A DNA stretch of 59,693 bases from an uncultured Spirochaetales bacterium (GCA_949288415.1 CASEKE010000025.1:1-59693), one strand, 5' to 3'. Numbered from the stretch's first letter, positions 39,303 through 48,571 are shown. Notes: a model not told the origin generated them from the sequence alone. A program made the numbers and translations.

Positions 39303-40195
39303 AGCGGCTGCTTGTACTTTCGGGAAAAGGAGGCACCGGCAAGACGACCGTGGCTTCGTACCTGATAGATCGTTTCGAGGCAAAGGCATACTGCGACTGC
39401 GACGTCGATGCTCCAAATCTGCACCTCGTTGTGGGATGCGACGAGGACGAGCCTATCGTCAGTACGTTCTACGGATCGGCGAAAGCCTCGGTCGACGATG
39501 AAAAATGCTCCGGATGCAGGGAGTGTCTGATGGCATGTGCCTTCGGTGCCGTCTCGATCGAGAACGGAAAGGCACGCATGGACGAATTCTCCTGCGAAGG
39601 ATGCGGCGCATGCGCATATGTCTGTCCGTCCGACGCGGTTGCGATGGACCCCGACAAGGCCGGACGGATGATGCTCTACAGAAACTACGACACGGTCTTT
39701 TCAACTGCCGAGCTGAAGATGGGACGAGGGAATTCCGGAAAGCTCGTAAGCGAGGTAAAGAAGGCCATGACCGAATCCGCATACGAGGATACGGAGATTG
39801 CCGTCATAGACGGCTCGCCCGGAATAGGCTGTCCTGTGATTTCGTCCATAAGCGGTACGGACATGGTCATCGCGGTGACGGAGCCTAGCGTTTCCGGCCT
39901 GCACGATCTCGAACGGCTTGTTCGGACCGCAAGAGTGTTCGGCGTGAAGTTCGCCGTTATAATAAATAAGGCGGATCTTTCCAACGGGATTTCCGACGAG
40001 ATAGAGACCTATGCCAAGTGCGTCAGGATCCCGGTCATAGGGCGTATCCCGTACGATTCTGCTGTGGTAGAGGCGGTCAACAGCAACAGGAGCGTATTCG
40101 GGACCGGTTCTGCGGCCGAGAAGGCGCTCGAAGAGGCATATGAGAATGCGATGAGGCTTATGACCTCTGAGCATGAGGAGGATAGAAACAAATGA
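39299..40195 (+). CDS. MinD/NBP35-like ATPase with inserted 2[4Fe-4S] ferredoxin domain, copy 2
   Basis: A 298-residue paralogue of the preceding gene. Walker A SGKGGTGKTTVASYL, CSGCRECLMAC and CEGCGACAYVC ferredoxin motifs, VIDGSPGIGCPV in place of Walker B. The two are probably a heterodimer. ATG overlaps the upstream stop (ATGA), and the next gene overlaps its stop in the same way, so the four ORFs are tightly coupled. Confidence 0.88.
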   Translation: MKRLLVLSGKGGTGKTTVASYLIDRFEAKAYCDCDVDAPNLHLVVGCDEDEPIVSTFYGSAKASVDDEKCSGCRECLMACAFGAVSIENGKARMDEFSCEGCGACAYVCPSDAVAMDPDKAGRMMLYRNYDTVFSTAELKMGRGNSGKLVSEVKKAMTESAYEDTEIAVIDGSPGIGCPVISSISGTDMVIAVTEPSVSGLHDLERLVRTARVFGVKFAVIINKADLSNGISDEIETYAKCVRIPVIGRIPYDSAVVEAVNSNRSVFGTGSAAEKALEEAYENAMRLMTSEHEEDRNK

Positions 40196-40551
40196 AGATT
40201 GCGGTAGCATGCATGGGCAATGAGGTTGCAGGACATTTCGGACACTGCGAGAACTTCAACATCTATTGTGCTGAGGACGGAAGGATTGTTTCCTGCGAGA
40301 GCATTCCGAACCCCGGGCACAGACCGGGATTCCTTCCCAACTATCTCGGCGATCTTGGCGTCGAGGTAATCATTTCCGGAGGAATGGGCGGAGGTGCCGT
40401 GGAGATATTCAATTCAAGAAACATCGAGGTGATCACGGGAGCATCCGGAGATGCCGGACGGTGCGTCGAGAGATATCTGGCCGGTGAACTCGAGAGCACG
40501 GGATCAGTCTGTCACGAGCACGAGCACCATGGGGAGTGCGGCGAGCACTGA
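40192..40551 (+). CDS. NifX-type cofactor-binding domain protein, copy 2
   Basis: A 119-residue NifX-like protein: MKIAVACMGNEVAGHFGHCENFNIY and GVEVIISGGMGGGAVEIFNSRNIEVITGASGDAGRCVERYLAGEL. The C-terminus CHEHEHHGECGEH is His/Cys-rich and likely binds metal. Together with copy 1 it brackets the ATPase pair. Confidence 0.87.
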   Translation: MKIAVACMGNEVAGHFGHCENFNIYCAEDGRIVSCESIPNPGHRPGFLPNYLGDLGVEVIISGGMGGGAVEIFNSRNIEVITGASGDAGRCVERYLAGELESTGSVCHEHEHHGECGEH

Positions 40552-40569
40552 CATTTTCTTTTTTCTTCT

Positions 40570-40594
40570 AAAGCCGGTCTTTCCGGCTTTTTTT
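40570..40594 (+). terminator. Terminator of the NifX/MinD operon
   Basis: AAAGCCGG (40570-40577) and CCGGCTTT (40583-40590) followed by T-run. Confidence 0.92.
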
Positions 40595-40596
40595 AC

Positions 40597-40626
40597 AAAA
40601 AAAAGCAGCAGATAGAAATCTGCTGC
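40597..40626 (-). terminator. Terminator of pfp
   Basis: GCAGCAGA (40605-40612) and TCTGCTGC (40619-40626). On the minus strand an eight-base T-run follows. Confidence 0.92.
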
Positions 40627-40643
40627 CTTAAGTTTCATGTTTT

Positions 40644-42302
40644 TTATTTTCCCTGCTCTAGCGCAAGCGTCCTCGTCGTGATGTCGCATACGCTTGCCGG
40701 ACCGTAGTACTGTATCGCACCGGGGAACGTATAGCACGTCTCCTTTGCCCATTTGTCGCGGTGTGCCGCAAAGTACTGGAACGGCTTTCCGTCGAGTTCG
40801 ACGAGAGCCTTCCTGATTACCGGCTTCTTCTCGCCGTGTCTCTGCTCGAGGTTCATCATCTTCGTGATAGGAATTCCTCCTGCCTTCCACTCCGTGGCCG
40901 GGGCCGACAGGTTCGAGATTGTCGAAAGGTATCCTGTATAGCCGTAGCTCACGAGCATGAATGCATTGTATCCGAGCGAATAGCAGTAGTCCGCGTCGAA
41001 GTTCGACGGGAATGCGCATCTTCCCTCGTATCCGAAGAAGTGGTTGAGAGCGTTGAACTTTCCGTTGTACGTTCCTTCCTTCTTCATTTCCTTGAGCTTC
41101 TTGTCGACGAGAGCGATCATGAGTTTCTCCGTCTCGATTCTGGAGACCTGGACGTTTCCGTGCGGGTCGCGGTCCATGAGAAGCTGCTTCTCGATATCCA
41201 GAGGAAGCACCTCGAATACCTTGAAGCTGTCTGCGGAGAGATTGGCCTTCATGAAAGAGTACTTGTCCTGCCATTCGACGAGAGCTCCGAATTCGGTGGC
41301 CTTGATCGCCATTAGATCGTTGAGCTCGGCAATGAGCTTCTTGACCTCGGGAACGAACTCGATGAGTCCTTCCGGAATGATGACGACGCCGAAATTGTTT
41401 CCGTCTGCAGCTCTCTTCGCGACGGAATCGGCTATGACACCGGCAATCTCGTTGAGGCTCATCGCCTTCTTCTCGATCTCCTCGCTGATAAGGCATACGT
41501 TCGGCTGGGTCTCGAGAGCGCATTCGAGCGCAATGTGGCTGGCGCTTCTTCCCATGACCTTGATGAAGTGCCAATACTTCTTTGCGCTGTTCGCATCGCG
41601 CTCTATGTTGCCGATGAGCTCGGAGTATGTCTTTGTAGCTGTGTCGAAGCCGAAAGATATCTCGATCACGTCGTTCTTGAGGTCTCCGTCGATTGTCTTC
41701 GGGCATCCGATGACCTGCACTCCTGCCTTCTCCCTGGCCATGTATTCCGCGAGGACGGCTGCGTTGGTGTTGCTGTCATCGCCTCCGATGATCACGATTG
41801 CCGTGATGCCGTGGCGCGCGCAGACTTCCTTGGCCACTGCAAACTGCTCCTCGGTCTCGAGCTTTGTCCTTCCAGATCCGATGATGTCGAATCCTCCGGT
41901 ATTCCTGTATGCGTCGATGTATTCGTCGGTGAACTCGATGTAGTCGTCCTCGAGCAGTCCGCTCGGCCCGTTCTTGAATCCGAGAAGGACGTTCTTCTTG
42001 TCCGTCTTCTTGAGTGCATCGTAGAGTCCTGTGATGACGTTATGTCCTCCGGGCGCCTGTCCTCCGGAGAGGATGACCCCGACAACCTGATGCTTCTTCT
42101 CCGCATGGTTCTCGCCCTTTGCGAAGGCTACTTCCTTCATTCCGTAGGTGTTGGGGAAGAGTTCCCTGATCTTCTCCTGGTCACTGACCGATTCCGTTTC
42201 CTTTCCCTCGACTGCCTTGATCTGCGAGATGTCATGCTTAAGCATCTCCGGAAGCTTCGGGGAGTACTCATAACGAGCGATCTGCAATGGTGATAATTCC
42301 AT
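40644..42302 (-). CDS. pfp: PPi-dependent phosphofructokinase
   Basis: A 552-residue long-form diphosphate-fructose-6-phosphate phosphotransferase. Motifs: [34 protein letters not shown] (GGDD, the PPi-type phosphate loop), [10 protein letters not shown] and [14 protein letters not shown]. It makes fructose 1,6-bisphosphate with PPi in place of ATP, saving ATP in fermentative glycolysis. The start is ATG 42302, with GGAGG 5 nt upstream. An ATG at 42332 lies at the -10 box and cannot be on the transcript. Confidence 0.96.
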   Translation of the reverse strand: MELSPLQIARYEYSPKLPEMLKHDISQIKAVEGKETESVSDQEKIRELFPNTYGMKEVAFAKGENHAEKKHQVVGVILSGGQAPGGHNVITGLYDALKKTDKKNVLLGFKNGPSGLLEDDYIEFTDEYIDAYRNTGGFDIIGSGRTKLETEEQFAVAKEVCARHGITAIVIIGGDDSNTNAAVLAEYMAREKAGVQVIGCPKTIDGDLKNDVIEISFGFDTATKTYSELIGNIERDANSAKKYWHFIKVMGRSASHIALECALETQPNVCLISEEIEKKAMSLNEIAGVIADSVAKRAADGNNFGVVIIPEGLIEFVPEVKKLIAELNDLMAIKATEFGALVEWQDKYSFMKANLSADSFKVFEVLPLDIEKQLLMDRDPHGNVQVSRIETEKLMIALVDKKLKEMKKEGTYNGKFNALNHFFGYEGRCAFPSNFDADYCYSLGYNAFMLVSYGYTGYLSTISNLSAPATEWKAGGIPITKMMNLEQRHGEKKPVIRKALVELDGKPFQYFAAHRDKWAKETCYTFPGAIQYYGPASVCDITTRTLALEQGK

Positions 42303-42330
42303 CTTGTCCTCCGTGTATTCTCTATTGGAC

Positions 42331-42359
42331 ATTCTAGCCTATTCATTGGAAATTGTGAA
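42331..42359 (-). promoter_or_regulatory. Promoter of pfp
   Basis: Minus-strand -35 TTCACA (42354-42359), 17-bp spacer, -10 TAGAAT (42331-42336). Confidence 0.75.
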
Positions 42360-42378
42360 CCGTCGACCCCGCGGTATC

Positions 42379-42414
42379 TTGCCGCCTTGAAGCTATTCAT
42401 TTAATATTTTTCGT
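42379..42414 (+). promoter_or_regulatory. Promoter of a probably leaderless mRNA (DUF188 gene)
   Basis: -35 TTGCCG (42379-42384), 17-bp spacer, -10 TAATAT (42402-42407) ending 7 nt before ATG 42415. No ribosome site. Confidence 0.6.
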
Positions 42415-42954
42415 ATGTTCAGTGTATATGTCGATTCGGATTCGCTTCCTTCGAGACAGCGCGAGGTTCTGCTTCGCCGCTTATGCAAGGAGAATTGTCC
42501 GGCCTTGTTCGTAGCCGACAGGGCCGTCAGGGACGTCCTTCGAACCATCGAGGAGCACACTGCCGCTCTACGTGCGCCTTACAGGGACAAGCTTGGAAAG
42601 GACGAGCTGAAGGAAATCAGGAGCCCGATACGTTTCGTCGTCGTCGAGACGGGTACGAACAGTGCGGACGACTATCTTGTGGAAAATGCCGTCGCCCCCG
42701 GACTGTGCATCACGCATGACATTCCTTTGGCCGAGAGAATGATAGAAAAGGGGATTCTTGTGATCGATGACAGGGGAAACGTATTTGATGCTTCCAATAT
42801 ACGGGAGAGAATGAGTCAGAGAGCATACATGGCCGAGTTCAGGGAGATGGGGCTATACGTTTCGCCGCAGAAAGGCTTCGACAGAAAGGACATCGAGAAT
42901 TTCTCAAATTCACTCGACAGGATGTTTTTCTCTCTGAAGAACAACTGGAAATAA
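42415..42954 (+). CDS. DUF188 (YaiI/YqxD) PIN-like protein
   Basis: A 179-residue protein with the family pattern: N-terminal VYVDSDSLPSRQREVLLRR, FVVVETGTNSADDYLVENAVAPGLCITHDIPLAERMIEKG with the acidic cluster NSADDYL and TxDIPLA, and DDRGNVFDASNIRERMSQR. The PIN-like fold suggests a nuclease-type site, but activity is unproven. Probably leaderless. Confidence 0.9.
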   Translation: MFSVYVDSDSLPSRQREVLLRRLCKENCPALFVADRAVRDVLRTIEEHTAALRAPYRDKLGKDELKEIRSPIRFVVVETGTNSADDYLVENAVAPGLCITHDIPLAERMIEKGILVIDDRGNVFDASNIRERMSQRAYMAEFREMGLYVSPQKGFDRKDIENFSNSLDRMFFSLKNNWK

Positions 42955-43324
42955 TCTGTTACTGTCATTAGAAACAAAATCCTGTGGCAAATTTCCTTTT
43001 TGCTTCTTTTTGTGACGACCCATCCGGTGTTTCTCTTTTTCTGCAAGCGTTTCTTCCTTCTGCTTTCTGCATATTCTCTTTATTTTAACGTGTCTATCGG
43101 ACAATCAATCATGGCAGGTTTTTTTTGTCCGACAAGAACATCGACCAAGTTTTTGCTTTCTTCCGATTTTTCCATTTCAACCATTCAGGATTTCCTTCCG
43201 GCCACTCGATTCGAAAATCCAAAATCGAACATATGTATAGTTTTATCTATCGAATATTTTTTTTAATGTGATTCAAAATATTATTCCAAGAACGGTATCT
43301 AAAATAGAAATCATCAATAATTAA
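42955..43324. other. AT-rich intergenic region
   Basis: About 370 bp of low-GC DNA. Short open frames are present on both strands but none has a ribosome site or recognisable domain. No RNA gene or repeat recognised. Confidence 0.5.
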
Positions 43325-43345
43325 ATGGAATATAACTTTCATTGT

Positions 43346-43879
43346 ATGAAAAAATTAGTCTATTTCAGAAAGCCGATCATCGTAAAAAATGGAGCCGTCG
43401 GTGCCATGGCCATTGTCGAATACAAGGTAAGCATGAAGTTCTTCGACGGCGTCTACATGGAGCATCCCAGTATAAACGAAATGCTCGAGGCTGACGGCAT
43501 ATTGGATGAACTTATGCTAGATGTCCCTATATTCGTTCTTGCAAGCAGATTCAGGGAAACGTTGGCAAAGGCCGTCGTCCCCAGAGTAGTGCTGATAGAT
43601 GATGGTGCAAACAGCGACGAAGTCGTCTCTATGCTGGAAAGACACGCAGGATGCGGCGGAAAAGCGAAGAGAGTTTTTACGAGAAAGGAAAGGGAAGTTC
43701 TGGAAGCGATGGGATACGGGCTATGCAACAAAGAAATATGCCAGTGTCTTTCCATAAGCGACAGGACAGTGCGGCGCTATAAAACGAAGCTGCTCGAGAA
43801 GACAGGTCTCCTGTCTACCGAGCAGCTTTGTCTGTTCGCTCTTATATGTGCGGAGAATCCTAGAATTCTGCGCTCTTGA
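43346..43879 (+). CDS. LuxR-type HTH protein without a classical receiver
   Basis: A 177-residue protein from MKKLVYFRKPII (an ATG 21 nt upstream is also in frame). The C-terminal LuxR helix-turn-helix is clear: RVFTRKEREVLEAMGYGLCNKEICQCLSISDRTVRRYKTKLLEKTGLLSTEQL. The N-terminal about 100 residues have strand/helix alternation (VVLIDDGANSDEVVSMLERH) but no conserved phosphoacceptor arrangement. Codon use is AT-richer than neighbours at its 5' end. No ribosome site; TATAAC lies 9 nt before the ATG. The 3' end overlaps asnS by 20 nt on the opposite strand. Confidence 0.75.
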   Translation: MKKLVYFRKPIIVKNGAVGAMAIVEYKVSMKFFDGVYMEHPSINEMLEADGILDELMLDVPIFVLASRFRETLAKAVVPRVVLIDDGANSDEVVSMLERHAGCGGKAKRVFTRKEREVLEAMGYGLCNKEICQCLSISDRTVRRYKTKLLEKTGLLSTEQLCLFALICAENPRILRS

Positions 43880-45245
43880 CGTAGCGGGGATATGGAATGA
43901 CGTCCCTAATGTTGCCGACGCCGGTGACGTACTGTATTGCTCTTTCGAAGCCAAGTCCGAAACCGGAGTGGGGGACGCTACCGTACTTCCTGAGTTCCAG
44001 GTACCACCAGTAGTCTTCCGGTCTGAGACCGAGCTCCTTCATCTTCGCAAGAAGAACGTCAAGTCTGTACTCCCTCTCGCTTCCTCCGATGATTTCTCCG
44101 AGTCTCGGGACCAGAACGTCCATGCCGCGTACCGTCTTCCCATCCTCGTTGAGCTTCATGTAGAACGCCTTGATCTCCTTTGGATAGTCCGTAACGATCA
44201 CCGGACTCTTTGCGATTTCCTCCGTAAGAAACTTTTCGTGCTCGCTCTGAAGGTCGCAACCCCAGTGGACAGGAAAGTCAAAGCGATCGTTTTCCTTTTC
44301 GAGAATCTTGACCGCATCGGTGTAGCTCATGTGAACGAACGGGCTGGATATGACATGCTCGAGATTTTCGATCACTCCCTTCTGCACGAAGGAGTCGAAA
44401 AACTGCATGTCCTCGCCGTTCTTGTCGAGAACCGTCTTGAAGATGAATTTCAGAAATTCCTCCGCGACGGCCATGTTGCCGTCTATGTCGCAGAATGCCA
44501 TCTCAGGCTCGACCATCCAGAACTCGGCAAGGTGTCTTGTCGTGTTGCTGTTCTCGGCCCGGAAAGTAGGTCCGAACGTATAGATGTTCTTCAATGCCAT
44601 GGCGTAGGTTTCGCCTTCGAGCTGCCCTGAGACTGTAAGGTTCGCCATCTTCCCGAAGAAATCCTTGGAATAATCGACCTTTCCATCGGCTGTCTTCGGG
44701 ACATTCTCCAGATCGAGAGTAGTGACCTGGAACTGCTCTCCGGCACCTTCGCAGTCGCTTGCTGTGATCAAAGGCGTATGGACATAAACGAATCCGTTCT
44801 CCTGGAAGAAGGTATGTATGGCATAGCTCATCGTGTTCCTGACTCTGGCGACGGCTCCGAAAAGGTTCGTCCTTGCTCTGAGGTGCGCTTTCTCCCTGAG
44901 GAACTCGACAGTGTGTCTCTTTTTCTGGAGCGGATAGTCCTGGGGACAGTCGCCGACAAGAGTCAGCGCTGATACGAGAAGCTCCACATCCTGCGCTCCT
45001 CCCTGGCTATGGACAATCATGCCCTCGGCGACGACGCTGGCTCCGGTGGTGATATTGTTGAGGAGATCATCATTGTTGAACTTTGCCTTGTCGACAACCG
45101 CCTGGATTCCCTTGAGTGTGGATCCGTCGTTGATTTCTAGGAAGCAGACGTTCTTGCTGTCACGCTTCGTCCTTACCCATCCTTCGGCCTTCACTATTTC
45201 TTCGGAAGGTGTCCTTTGAAGGAGCTGCTTGATTCTTTCGCTCAT
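43860..45245 (-). CDS. asnS: Asparaginyl-tRNA synthetase
   Basis: A 461-residue class IIb aminoacyl-tRNA synthetase. N-terminal OB-fold anticodon domain (VKAEGWVRTKRDSKNVCFLEINDGS); catalytic domain with motif 2 YTFGPTFRAENSNTTRHLAEFWMVEPE and motif 3 GLGFERAIQYVTGVGNIRDVIPYPR. AAGGAGATCATACATC precedes ATG 45245. The 3' end overlaps the converging LuxR-type gene. Confidence 0.97.
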   Translation of the reverse strand: MSERIKQLLQRTPSEEIVKAEGWVRTKRDSKNVCFLEINDGSTLKGIQAVVDKAKFNNDDLLNNITTGASVVAEGMIVHSQGGAQDVELLVSALTLVGDCPQDYPLQKKRHTVEFLREKAHLRARTNLFGAVARVRNTMSYAIHTFFQENGFVYVHTPLITASDCEGAGEQFQVTTLDLENVPKTADGKVDYSKDFFGKMANLTVSGQLEGETYAMALKNIYTFGPTFRAENSNTTRHLAEFWMVEPEMAFCDIDGNMAVAEEFLKFIFKTVLDKNGEDMQFFDSFVQKGVIENLEHVISSPFVHMSYTDAVKILEKENDRFDFPVHWGCDLQSEHEKFLTEEIAKSPVIVTDYPKEIKAFYMKLNEDGKTVRGMDVLVPRLGEIIGGSEREYRLDVLLAKMKELGLRPEDYWWYLELRKYGSVPHSGFGLGFERAIQYVTGVGNIRDVIPYPRYVKSAEF

Positions 45246-45649
45246 GATGTATGATCTCCTTGGTCGGATATGACCTTCAAACAATATAGCACAGCTGGTT
45301 TTTTAATGGAATAGCATCCAAGTCCGTCATTGAGGACGTTTTTCGAAGATTGGAAGATTTAGACAGGACTACTAACGAATGCATGGGAAACCATTTTTCT
45401 GCATTCCGCGTGCATATTGCACTACGTCGGGAATACGGGCGAGAGAAGAAACGAAACGAACCTTTTGTGTCAAAATACATGTTGTGAGGGTATCCAAGAA
45501 TCGAATCCTGTAGTATCTAGATAATAATAACTATGGATTATTTTTGCAAAAGACAGGATCGAACACGTGAAAATGGTTCATTTCTGTCATACAATTGTTG
45601 AGGGTCTAAAGTATAGAATCCTGAAAAGAGAAAACATCGAGGAGAGCTA
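45246..45649. other. Low-GC intergenic region
   Basis: About 400 bp holding the asnS leader and, at its right end, the leader of the next operon. A minus-strand TATATT near 45280 may be the asnS -10. No gene or structured RNA recognised in the middle. Confidence 0.5.
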
Positions 45650-45985
45650 ATGCTTCAGCTGATAGGAACGAAAAAGGACAGGAATACCCGCAGTGTCGAG
45701 AGGTACCTGAAGGAACGTAGGATAGCCTACCAGTTCCTCGACATCCAGGCGAAAGGTCTTGCGGAAAAGGAATGGAAGAGCATCTTTTCCAGCGCCGTGG
45801 ATCCTTTGTCCCTCGTCGACACGTCGTCGGCGTTCTACAGGAAGAACGGATACGAGCATCGTGTGTTCGATCCTGTCGAGGAGATCGTCATGCATCCGGA
45901 ACTTCTCAGACTTCCCGTCCTGAGAAACGGCGGAAAATGCGCTTTCGGACTGGACGAAAAGTTCATAGAAGAGGCTGCAAGATGA
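45650..45985 (+). CDS. ArsC/Spx-fold protein lacking the catalytic cysteine
   Basis: A 111-residue protein of the ArsC family fold: GTKKDRNTRSVERYLKERRIAYQFLDIQ ... LLRLPVLRNGGKCAFGLDEKF. True arsenate reductases have Cys in the N-terminal CGTCRKA-like loop; here the loop reads GTKKDRNTR with no Cys. A redox role through that site is therefore excluded. GAGGAGAGCTA precedes the ATG. The stop overlaps the next ATG. Confidence 0.8.
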   Translation: MLQLIGTKKDRNTRSVERYLKERRIAYQFLDIQAKGLAEKEWKSIFSSAVDPLSLVDTSSAFYRKNGYEHRVFDPVEEIVMHPELLRLPVLRNGGKCAFGLDEKFIEEAAR

Positions 45986-46758
45986 TGCATTATGCTATCC
46001 TTACGAGCGGTTCATGCGGCAATTCCTATGCCTTCTACGACGGCAACGAGACGCTTCTCGTGGACTGCGGACTGACTTACACCGGACTGAAGAAAAGACT
46101 CGATGCGCATGAGATACCCGTGGAGAGCATCACAGCGATGCTTCTTACCCATCTGCATCCGGATCATTCGAAAGGGGTAGGAGTCTTCCAGAGAAAGCTC
46201 GGGAAACCGTGCTACATGTCCGCGTTCTCGTTCGACAGCCTTTCGTCTGTCGTGAAGAAGCAGAGGATAGAGGAATGCCTTGTGAAGCTGTTCGACAACG
46301 GAGACAGCTTCGACATCGGAGCTTTCCGCGTCGACACGTATGCCACAAGCCACGATTCCGCAGGCTCTTCAGGATTCAGGATCACGAACGACGGAGTCTC
46401 GTACTTCATAATGACCGACACCGGGAGAATCCCGGCGGAGGCCGCGCCTCTTGCAGAGACCTCCAAGGTCAAGTTCATAGAGGCTAACTACGACGAGGAG
46501 ATGCTTGAGAACGGGCCCTATCCTGCATACCTTAGGGCACGCATACGCGGGCCGTACGGGCATCTATCCAACGAGGAGGCGGCCGAGTTCGCAAGCGTGA
46601 ACTCGAGAAACGGCGACTACGTCTATTTCGTGCATATTTCGGACAACAACAACACTCTCGAGAAGGTTGAGAGTGTGATCAAGCAACGCATCCCGTCGGG
46701 CATCTTCGTGAAGGCCTGCGAGCGCGGTGCATCATACGAGGGTTTCATAGATGGCTGA
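45982..46758 (+). CDS. Metallo-beta-lactamase-fold hydrolase (YycJ/WalJ-like)
   Basis: A 258-residue protein. The start MMHYAILTSGSCGNSYAFYDGNETLLVDCGLTYTGLKKRLD and metal motif LTHLHPDHSKGVGVF match the YycJ group. Further His/Asp ligands occur at TSHDSAGSSG, IMTDTGR and GPYGHLSNEEAAEF. Relatives are predicted exonuclease-like hydrolases linked to DNA or wall metabolism. It sits between an ArsC-fold gene and an acyl ligase gene with overlaps at both ends. Confidence 0.85.
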   Translation: MMHYAILTSGSCGNSYAFYDGNETLLVDCGLTYTGLKKRLDAHEIPVESITAMLLTHLHPDHSKGVGVFQRKLGKPCYMSAFSFDSLSSVVKKQRIEECLVKLFDNGDSFDIGAFRVDTYATSHDSAGSSGFRITNDGVSYFIMTDTGRIPAEAAPLAETSKVKFIEANYDEEMLENGPYPAYLRARIRGPYGHLSNEEAAEFASVNSRNGDYVYFVHISDNNNTLEKVESVIKQRIPSGIFVKACERGASYEGFIDG

Positions 46759-48571
46759 CAAAGGGAAGAAAGAAAAGGGGAAGAAAGAAAAAAGGCATGT
46801 CATAAGCACCCGGGAGTGTCGACGCGTGAAGAGGGCCGACGGCCTGAAGATGAAATTTTTCACCAAGTACACCTTCAGGAATTTCTATGAGGTTATCGAG
46901 TCAAGGTACCAGAAGAAAAACATGTACCGCGTCTTCCGCGACGAGGATTCAACCATCACCTTCGGCGACTTTGCCCGGCGTGTGAGGTCGGTTTCGAGCT
47001 ATCTGCTTTCGCTCGGCATCGGAAAGGGGGACAGAATAGCGATCCTCGGAGAGAGCTGTCCCAACTGGATGGTAATGTACTGCGCAATCACGAGCATCGG
47101 GGCAGTGTCGGTACCGATTCTTCCCGATTTCACGGAGCGCGAAGTCACCGAGATCGTGAGACATTCCGGTTCGAGGGCGGTTGCGGTTCTGAGCAAGCAT
47201 TATCCCAAGCTGCTGAAGTACCTGGAAGAGAATATGGTCGAACTTTTCAGGCTAGAGGACCTCTTCCATCTTCCCTACGAGGTCGGACATCCGGAACCCC
47301 AGCGCTTCCTTTCGTGCCCCGGAGTGAGCATGAAGGAATTCAAGGTCAACAGGAAGGCTCTCGACGAGCACCAGCCCGAGGAGGACGACCTTGCGTCGAT
47401 CATATACACTTCAGGAACGACCGGATCCAGTAAGGGAGTGATGCTGACGCACAAGAACATCCTCCGCTGCGCCGATCTCAACACCGACGTGTACATCAAG
47501 GCCCGCTCCGGCATGAGAGCGCTCTCGATTTTGCCGATGAGCCATGTCTACGAGTTCACGATCGGACAGATACTCGTCCTTGTCCAGGGCATAGAGATAG
47601 TTTTCCTTGGCAAGCCGCCGGCAGTCTCGATCCTTCTTCCGGCTCTCAAGGAGGAAAGACCGCATATCATTCTTTCCGTCCCGCTGCTCATCGAGAAGGT
47701 ATACCGCTCGGCCGTCCTGCCGACGATAAGGGACAACAAGAAGCTTGCAAACATGATCAGGAATCCGCTGACCTCCGGCTTCGTGCACAAGGTCATAAAC
47801 AGAAAGATCATGGCCACTTTCGGCGGTCGTCTCAAGTTCTTCGGAATAGGAGGCGCTCCGCTAGATCCGGAGGTCGAGCTCTTCCTGTACAAGGCCGGAT
47901 TCCCGTACGCCATCGGCTATGGCCTCACCGAGACGTCTCCGCTGATTGCAGGCTGTTCGCCCAAGAAGAGGGACCATAAGCCAGGCTTCGTCGGAAAGAT
48001 CGTCGAGGACGACGATGTCGTGCTCCTCGACAAAAACAGCGAGGGTGTGGGCGAGATAGCCGTCAAGGGCCCGAACGTGATGCTCGGATACTACATGAGG
48101 GACGATCTGAACAGCGAGGCATTTACCGAGGACGGGTATTTCAGGACCGGAGATCTCGGCTATCTGGACAGAAAGGGCAGACTGGCCATAAAGGGCAGGG
48201 TGAAGACCATGATCCTCGGCCCGGCGGGCGAGAACATCTATCCCGAACTCATCGAGAATCTCATTAACGCGCAGGAGTTCGTGCAGGAATCGCTCGTTGT
48301 TCCGAACGACGGAGGTCTTCTGGCGCTCATAAAGATCGATATTGAGATGATGAGCAAGAAGCTGAAAATCAGCATTGACGATGCGCGAAACGAGGCCAGA
48401 AAATACGTCAAGAACCTACGCAAGGACCTCAACAGCCAGCTGTCGTCCTACAGCCGTCTGGATGAGACCGAGCTTCAGGAGGAGCCTTTCGACAGAACCC
48501 CGACGCAGAAGATCAAGCGTTTCCTCTATCCGAAGAAGAACAACGAGAAGAAAGAAGACCCGAAGGCCTGA
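46751..48571 (+). CDS. AMP-binding acyl-CoA/acyl-ACP ligase, second copy
   Basis: A 606-residue ANL-superfamily ligase: ASIIYTSGTTGSSKGVMLTHKN, IGYGLTETSPLIAG, DGYFRTGDLGYLD, AIKGRVKTMILGPAGENIYPELIE and a C-terminal TPTQKIKRFLYP. The N-terminus (about 35 residues) is an unusual Lys-rich extension. It differs from the first copy in lacking IIV at the A8 motif, so the two are not recent duplicates. It probably activates fatty acids for membrane lipids. Confidence 0.87.
   Translation: MADKGKKEKGKKEKRHVISTRECRRVKRADGLKMKFFTKYTFRNFYEVIESRYQKKNMYRVFRDEDSTITFGDFARRVRSVSSYLLSLGIGKGDRIAILGESCPNWMVMYCAITSIGAVSVPILPDFTEREVTEIVRHSGSRAVAVLSKHYPKLLKYLEENMVELFRLEDLFHLPYEVGHPEPQRFLSCPGVSMKEFKVNRKALDEHQPEEDDLASIIYTSGTTGSSKGVMLTHKNILRCADLNTDVYIKARSGMRALSILPMSHVYEFTIGQILVLVQGIEIVFLGKPPAVSILLPALKEERPHIILSVPLLIEKVYRSAVLPTIRDNKKLANMIRNPLTSGFVHKVINRKIMATFGGRLKFFGIGGAPLDPEVELFLYKAGFPYAIGYGLTETSPLIAGCSPKKRDHKPGFVGKIVEDDDVVLLDKNSEGVGEIAVKGPNVMLGYYMRDDLNSEAFTEDGYFRTGDLGYLDRKGRLAIKGRVKTMILGPAGENIYPELIENLINAQEFVQESLVVPNDGGLLALIKIDIEMMSKKLKISIDDARNEARKYVKNLRKDLNSQLSSYSRLDETELQEEPFDRTPTQKIKRFLYPKKNNEKKEDPKA

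Noticed and set aside
42302..42332. Upstream ATG of pfp at 42332
   Set aside because: It coincides with the -10 box; the ATG at 42302 has an ideal GGAGG.
45480..45530. tRNA-like AATCGAATCCT sequence
   Set aside because: No acceptor stem, D-arm or anticodon arm can be formed around it.
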